From: Hydrogenophaga sp. RAC07
GTDB lineage: Bacteria > Pseudomonadota > Gammaproteobacteria > Burkholderiales > Burkholderiaceae_C
NCBI RefSeq assembly: GCF_001713375.1
Contig: NZ_CP016449.1
Location: 3,596,001 to 3,660,000, forward strand
DNA length: 64,000 nt
Reading direction: 5' to 3'
Part shown: piece by piece, positions 61,538 to 64,000 of the stretch
Position numbering within the stretch: position 1 is the stretch's first letter
Layout of the letters: each line of letters opens with the position of its first letter
Position numbers and translations under genes: made by a program
Notes under the pieces: model-generated
The model's input: only the letters and a program-made list of their open reading frames with translations
The model's database searches: none
What the model was told of the DNA's origin: nothing

Positions 61538-63367
61538 TTATTCATCTCCATGTGATCGCGTCATGCCCTGGGACATCGCGGGTGCGTACCCGGGAGCCAC
61601 AATTGCCTCGACCACCACGGATGCTCCGGTCTTCAATGCCTGGATAGCCTGCGTCAAGACTTGTTCCAGTTCGCGCGCGCTCGTCACTGGACCAAACGCG
61701 GACAGCCCTTGAGCCCGCGCCATCATGGCGAGGTCGGGTGCGGGGTCGTCAATTCTTTGCCCGATCCACCGGTTCTCCACTGGCCGTTCGCGCTCTTTTG
61801 CAACCCGCTCCTGGTGAAGCTCGTCGTTGAAGAACGACCGGTTGTTTACCACCACGGCAAGCAGAGGAATTCTGGCGTGCGCTGCTGTCCAGAAAGCAGA
61901 GACGCCCATGAGGAAGTCGCCATCACCAATGATGCCTATCGGCAATCGATCGGTACCTTTTAAAGCCAGTGCACTGCCAACGATCATGCCCGGACCTGAC
62001 CCAATACCACCGCCGCCGTCGTAACCCAAAAAGTCCAGAGGACTGTCAAGGTCCCACATCTCGCCCGACCAGCTGAGGGGAAGCCGGAGCAAGGAGACGC
62101 TCTCTCCTTGAGTGACACGCCTCAATATGGCAGCCACATCCTTGACCATCAAAGGGCCGTCTCCATCGGATGCAGAGGCAGCTGGCGGGTGAACACCCTC
62201 GGTCGCTGGCGCTGCGTCTTGGCCGAGCGTGGCAGCACCCTCCAACTCCTCCAGCAACAGCGGTACAACGGTGTCAGGTTCACAAGGAAAAAACACGTCT
62301 GCTGGTGGCAGAGCTTGGTGGTCCATGCTCCAACCGTTGTGAATGTGATGGTCGACAGAGATCTGTATGACTTGGCAGGCAGCATGCTCTTCGCCCCACG
62401 CCTGTTTCAAAGTACCCGCAAGATCAAGCCAATCCAGGCTCAACACAACATCGGCCGAACGGAGCACCTCTGCACTCGCAGGCGAAAGGAACATTCCAGA
62501 AGGCCCAGCGTGCAAGGGGTGCGCCGTTGGAAACGCCGCACCCAGTTTGAGATCCGTGATGACCCGAGCACCCAGTGCTTCTGCAAGCTGCACGCGCTCT
62601 TGCCATGCCCGCGTTGACCTGGAGACCCGCCCAGCCAGAATCACGACCCGCTTCGCTTCAGACAGGAGCCGAGTCGCCCGTTGAACAGATTGAGCTGTGG
62701 GTACCACGGGCGATGGAGGGGCATAGCGTGATGTTTCCGGCACGTCTGGCTTCCTGTTCAACCGCGACTCCTGCAATGCGGCGTCAAAGCAAACGTACAC
62801 CGGACCACGGGGCGCCGTGTCGGCAATTTGGTATGCCCTTAACAAGGCCTCTTGTGCAGCGGGAACCGAAGCAGGTTGCGCATCCCATTTGACGAAATGT
62901 CGAACCAGAGCGCCTTGATCCGCAGCCGTGTGCAGCCAATCGATCCAAGGCCTCCTGCGCGCTGCATCCACTGGTCCAGTCGCACCCAGCACGATCACGG
63001 GCGTCCTGTCCGCCCATGCGTTGAAAATAGCCATGGAGCCGTGCATCAGGCCGACGTTGCTGTGCAAGATGGCGGCCAGTGGTTGCCCCGTCACTTTGGC
63101 ATAGCCATGCGCAATGGCCACGGCGTGCTCCTCGTGCAGCACCAGAATCATCTGCGGGTCGGCGTTGCCAAGATGATTGACCAGACTGTCATGCAATCCA
63201 CGAAAGCTTGCGCCCGGATTCAGCAGCACATACGGTATTCCCAAAGCGCGCACAACGTCGGCGATTGCATCGCTGCCCCAGACTACACCATTCGGTTTAT
63301 GAGACACAGGTTCGTCCCTTCGCGGTCGGGAGTCGTTCACTTCAATATGTTCCTGCTTCACGTTCAT
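61538..63367 (-). CDS. Thiamine-diphosphate-dependent decarboxylase/carboligase
   Basis: This is a 609-residue protein of the acetolactate synthase/benzoylformate decarboxylase superfamily. The N-terminal pyrimidine-binding domain has ILVLHEEHAVAIAHGYAKVT with the catalytic Glu. The central domain comes next, then the PP-binding domain with IGIIGDGDFLMGVSAFW and VVNNRSFFND for Mg-ThDP. The start at 63367 overlaps the stop of the Bug gene (TAATG). It sits between a Bug receptor and an aldehyde dehydrogenase, suggesting a 2-oxo-acid decarboxylation step. The exact reaction is not known. Confidence 0.9.
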   Translation of the reverse strand: MNVKQEHIEVNDSRPRRDEPVSHKPNGVVWGSDAIADVVRALGIPYVLLNPGASFRGLHDSLVNHLGNADPQMILVLHEEHAVAIAHGYAKVTGQPLAAILHSNVGLMHGSMAIFNAWADRTPVIVLGATGPVDAARRRPWIDWLHTAADQGALVRHFVKWDAQPASVPAAQEALLRAYQIADTAPRGPVYVCFDAALQESRLNRKPDVPETSRYAPPSPVVPTAQSVQRATRLLSEAKRVVILAGRVSRSTRAWQERVQLAEALGARVITDLKLGAAFPTAHPLHAGPSGMFLSPASAEVLRSADVVLSLDWLDLAGTLKQAWGEEHAACQVIQISVDHHIHNGWSMDHQALPPADVFFPCEPDTVVPLLLEELEGAATLGQDAAPATEGVHPPAASASDGDGPLMVKDVAAILRRVTQGESVSLLRLPLSWSGEMWDLDSPLDFLGYDGGGGIGSGPGMIVGSALALKGTDRLPIGIIGDGDFLMGVSAFWTAAHARIPLLAVVVNNRSFFNDELHQERVAKERERPVENRWIGQRIDDPAPDLAMMARAQGLSAFGPVTSARELEQVLTQAIQALKTGASVVVEAIVAPGYAPAMSQGMTRSHGDE

Positions 63368-64000
63368 TACTCCGCTTTGATGCCAGCAGTCTTGATGATC
63401 TTGGTCCAACGAACCAAGTCGTCGGCGGCACGCTGGCGCATTTGATCGGGCGTACTCGTCAACACCTCCAAGCCCTGTCCATTCAGACGTGTTACGACGT
63501 CGGGCATCGTCAGAATCTTGTGGACCGCTGCGTTGATCTGTCGAATGACCGGTGCTGGCGTGGCCGCTGGAGCACAGAGCCCTAGCCAAATCTCGCTCTC
63601 GTATCCAGGCACGCCAGACTCGTCAAGGGTTGGCACATCCGGCAGGCTGGGTTGACGCTTCTTGCTGGTCACTCCGATCGCCTTCAGCCGCCCGGATCGA
63701 ATGTGAGGGATCAGTTGGTTGACGACTCCAACGGTCATCTCCAACTGACCTGCGACGACATCCGCCACTCCAGGTGCGGCACCTCGGTAAGGAATGTGCA
63801 ACACCCTGGTGCCTGTCAGGGCCTTGAACATCTCGGCCGACAAATGCTGAGGGCTCCCATTTCCACTGGATGCGTAGCTCAACTGACCAGGTCGCTTCTT
63901 CAAATATGCGATGAGCTCCTGAGTGTTGTTCGCCGGGACGCTGGGGTGGACCACCAGGGCAAGCGCAGTCGTCCCCAGCAGAGAAATGGGCGCCAAGTCC
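63367..64000 (-). CDS. Bug/TctC-family binding protein (5' end outside window)
   Basis: The C-terminal 210 residues are visible, the frame remaining open at the window edge. Bug-family signs are LSYASSGNGSPQHLSAEMFK, HIPYRGAAPGVADVVAGQLE and PSLPDVPTLDESGVPGYE. The upstream half with the signal peptide is missing. The gene leads the Bug-ThDP enzyme-aldehyde dehydrogenase operon, so its ligand may be the carboxylate consumed by those enzymes. Confidence 0.88.
   Translation of the reverse strand, partial: DLAPISLLGTTALALVVHPSVPANNTQELIAYLKKRPGQLSYASSGNGSPQHLSAEMFKALTGTRVLHIPYRGAAPGVADVVAGQLEMTVGVVNQLIPHIRSGRLKAIGVTSKKRQPSLPDVPTLDESGVPGYESEIWLGLCAPAATPAPVIRQINAAVHKILTMPDVVTRLNGQGLEVLTSTPDQMRQRAADDLVRWTKIIKTAGIKAE

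Overview
The window looks like a piece of chromosome from a high-GC betaproteobacterium of the order Burkholderiales, probably Comamonadaceae (Hydrogenophaga-like). This is inferred from base composition, several orphan Bug/TctC binding proteins, DUF2917, DUF6279 and DUF2726 proteins, a GtsABC-type sugar transporter and phthalate genes. No rRNA or tRNA gene and no CRISPR array was seen.

Region 1 (1 to about 14,990) appears to be one end of a Tn7-like transposon inserted just downstream of glmS. The supporting signs are a short TniQ/TnsD-type gene (557-1492) behind a small HTH gene, and three end-like repeats spaced 19 and 22 bp. The outermost repeat ends 21 bp from the glmS stop codon, which is the classic attTn7 position. 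The cargo is a defence island. It holds an enlarged OLD-nuclease/UvrD-helicase pair (Gabija-like), a 2170-residue STAND ATPase with a Cap4/DUF4297-like nuclease N-terminus (Avs-like), a small partner gene overlapping it by 212 bp, and a PLD/HKD-type nuclease next to the transposon end. The rest of the transposase genes would lie left of the window.

Region 2 (15,012-50,489) is core chromosome. It carries cell-wall precursor synthesis (glmS, glmU), regulators (Lrp, TetR, LysR, CsoR-type), an anion transporter, a lytic transglycosylase, a CCA-adding enzyme, a trehalose cluster (otsB, a GH15 glucanase, otsA) with an MscS channel, a two-component system, and a glucose uptake cluster (gtsABC, a MalK-like ATPase, glk). 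It ends with trxC, a MidA-type methyltransferase and folate/pterin genes. A triplicated 89-bp GC-rich repeat sits at 38,737-39,025.

Region 3 (about 50,500-64,000) is an accessory catabolic island for phthalate or a close analogue. It has the dioxygenase oxygenase and reductase, the cis-dihydrodiol dehydrogenase, a 4,5-dihydroxyphthalate decarboxylase-like protein, a MarR regulator and an extra quinolinate phosphoribosyltransferase. It also has a hemerythrin, a TauE permease, two Bug receptors, and a ThDP enzyme/aldehyde dehydrogenase pair of unknown substrate. Three promoters share a TTAG-N4-CTAA palindrome that I propose as the MarR operator. Two of these lie in a diverged promoter duplication flanking an IS66 transposase remnant. 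Transposon-end-like direct repeats at 50,497-50,539 mark the likely left border of the island.
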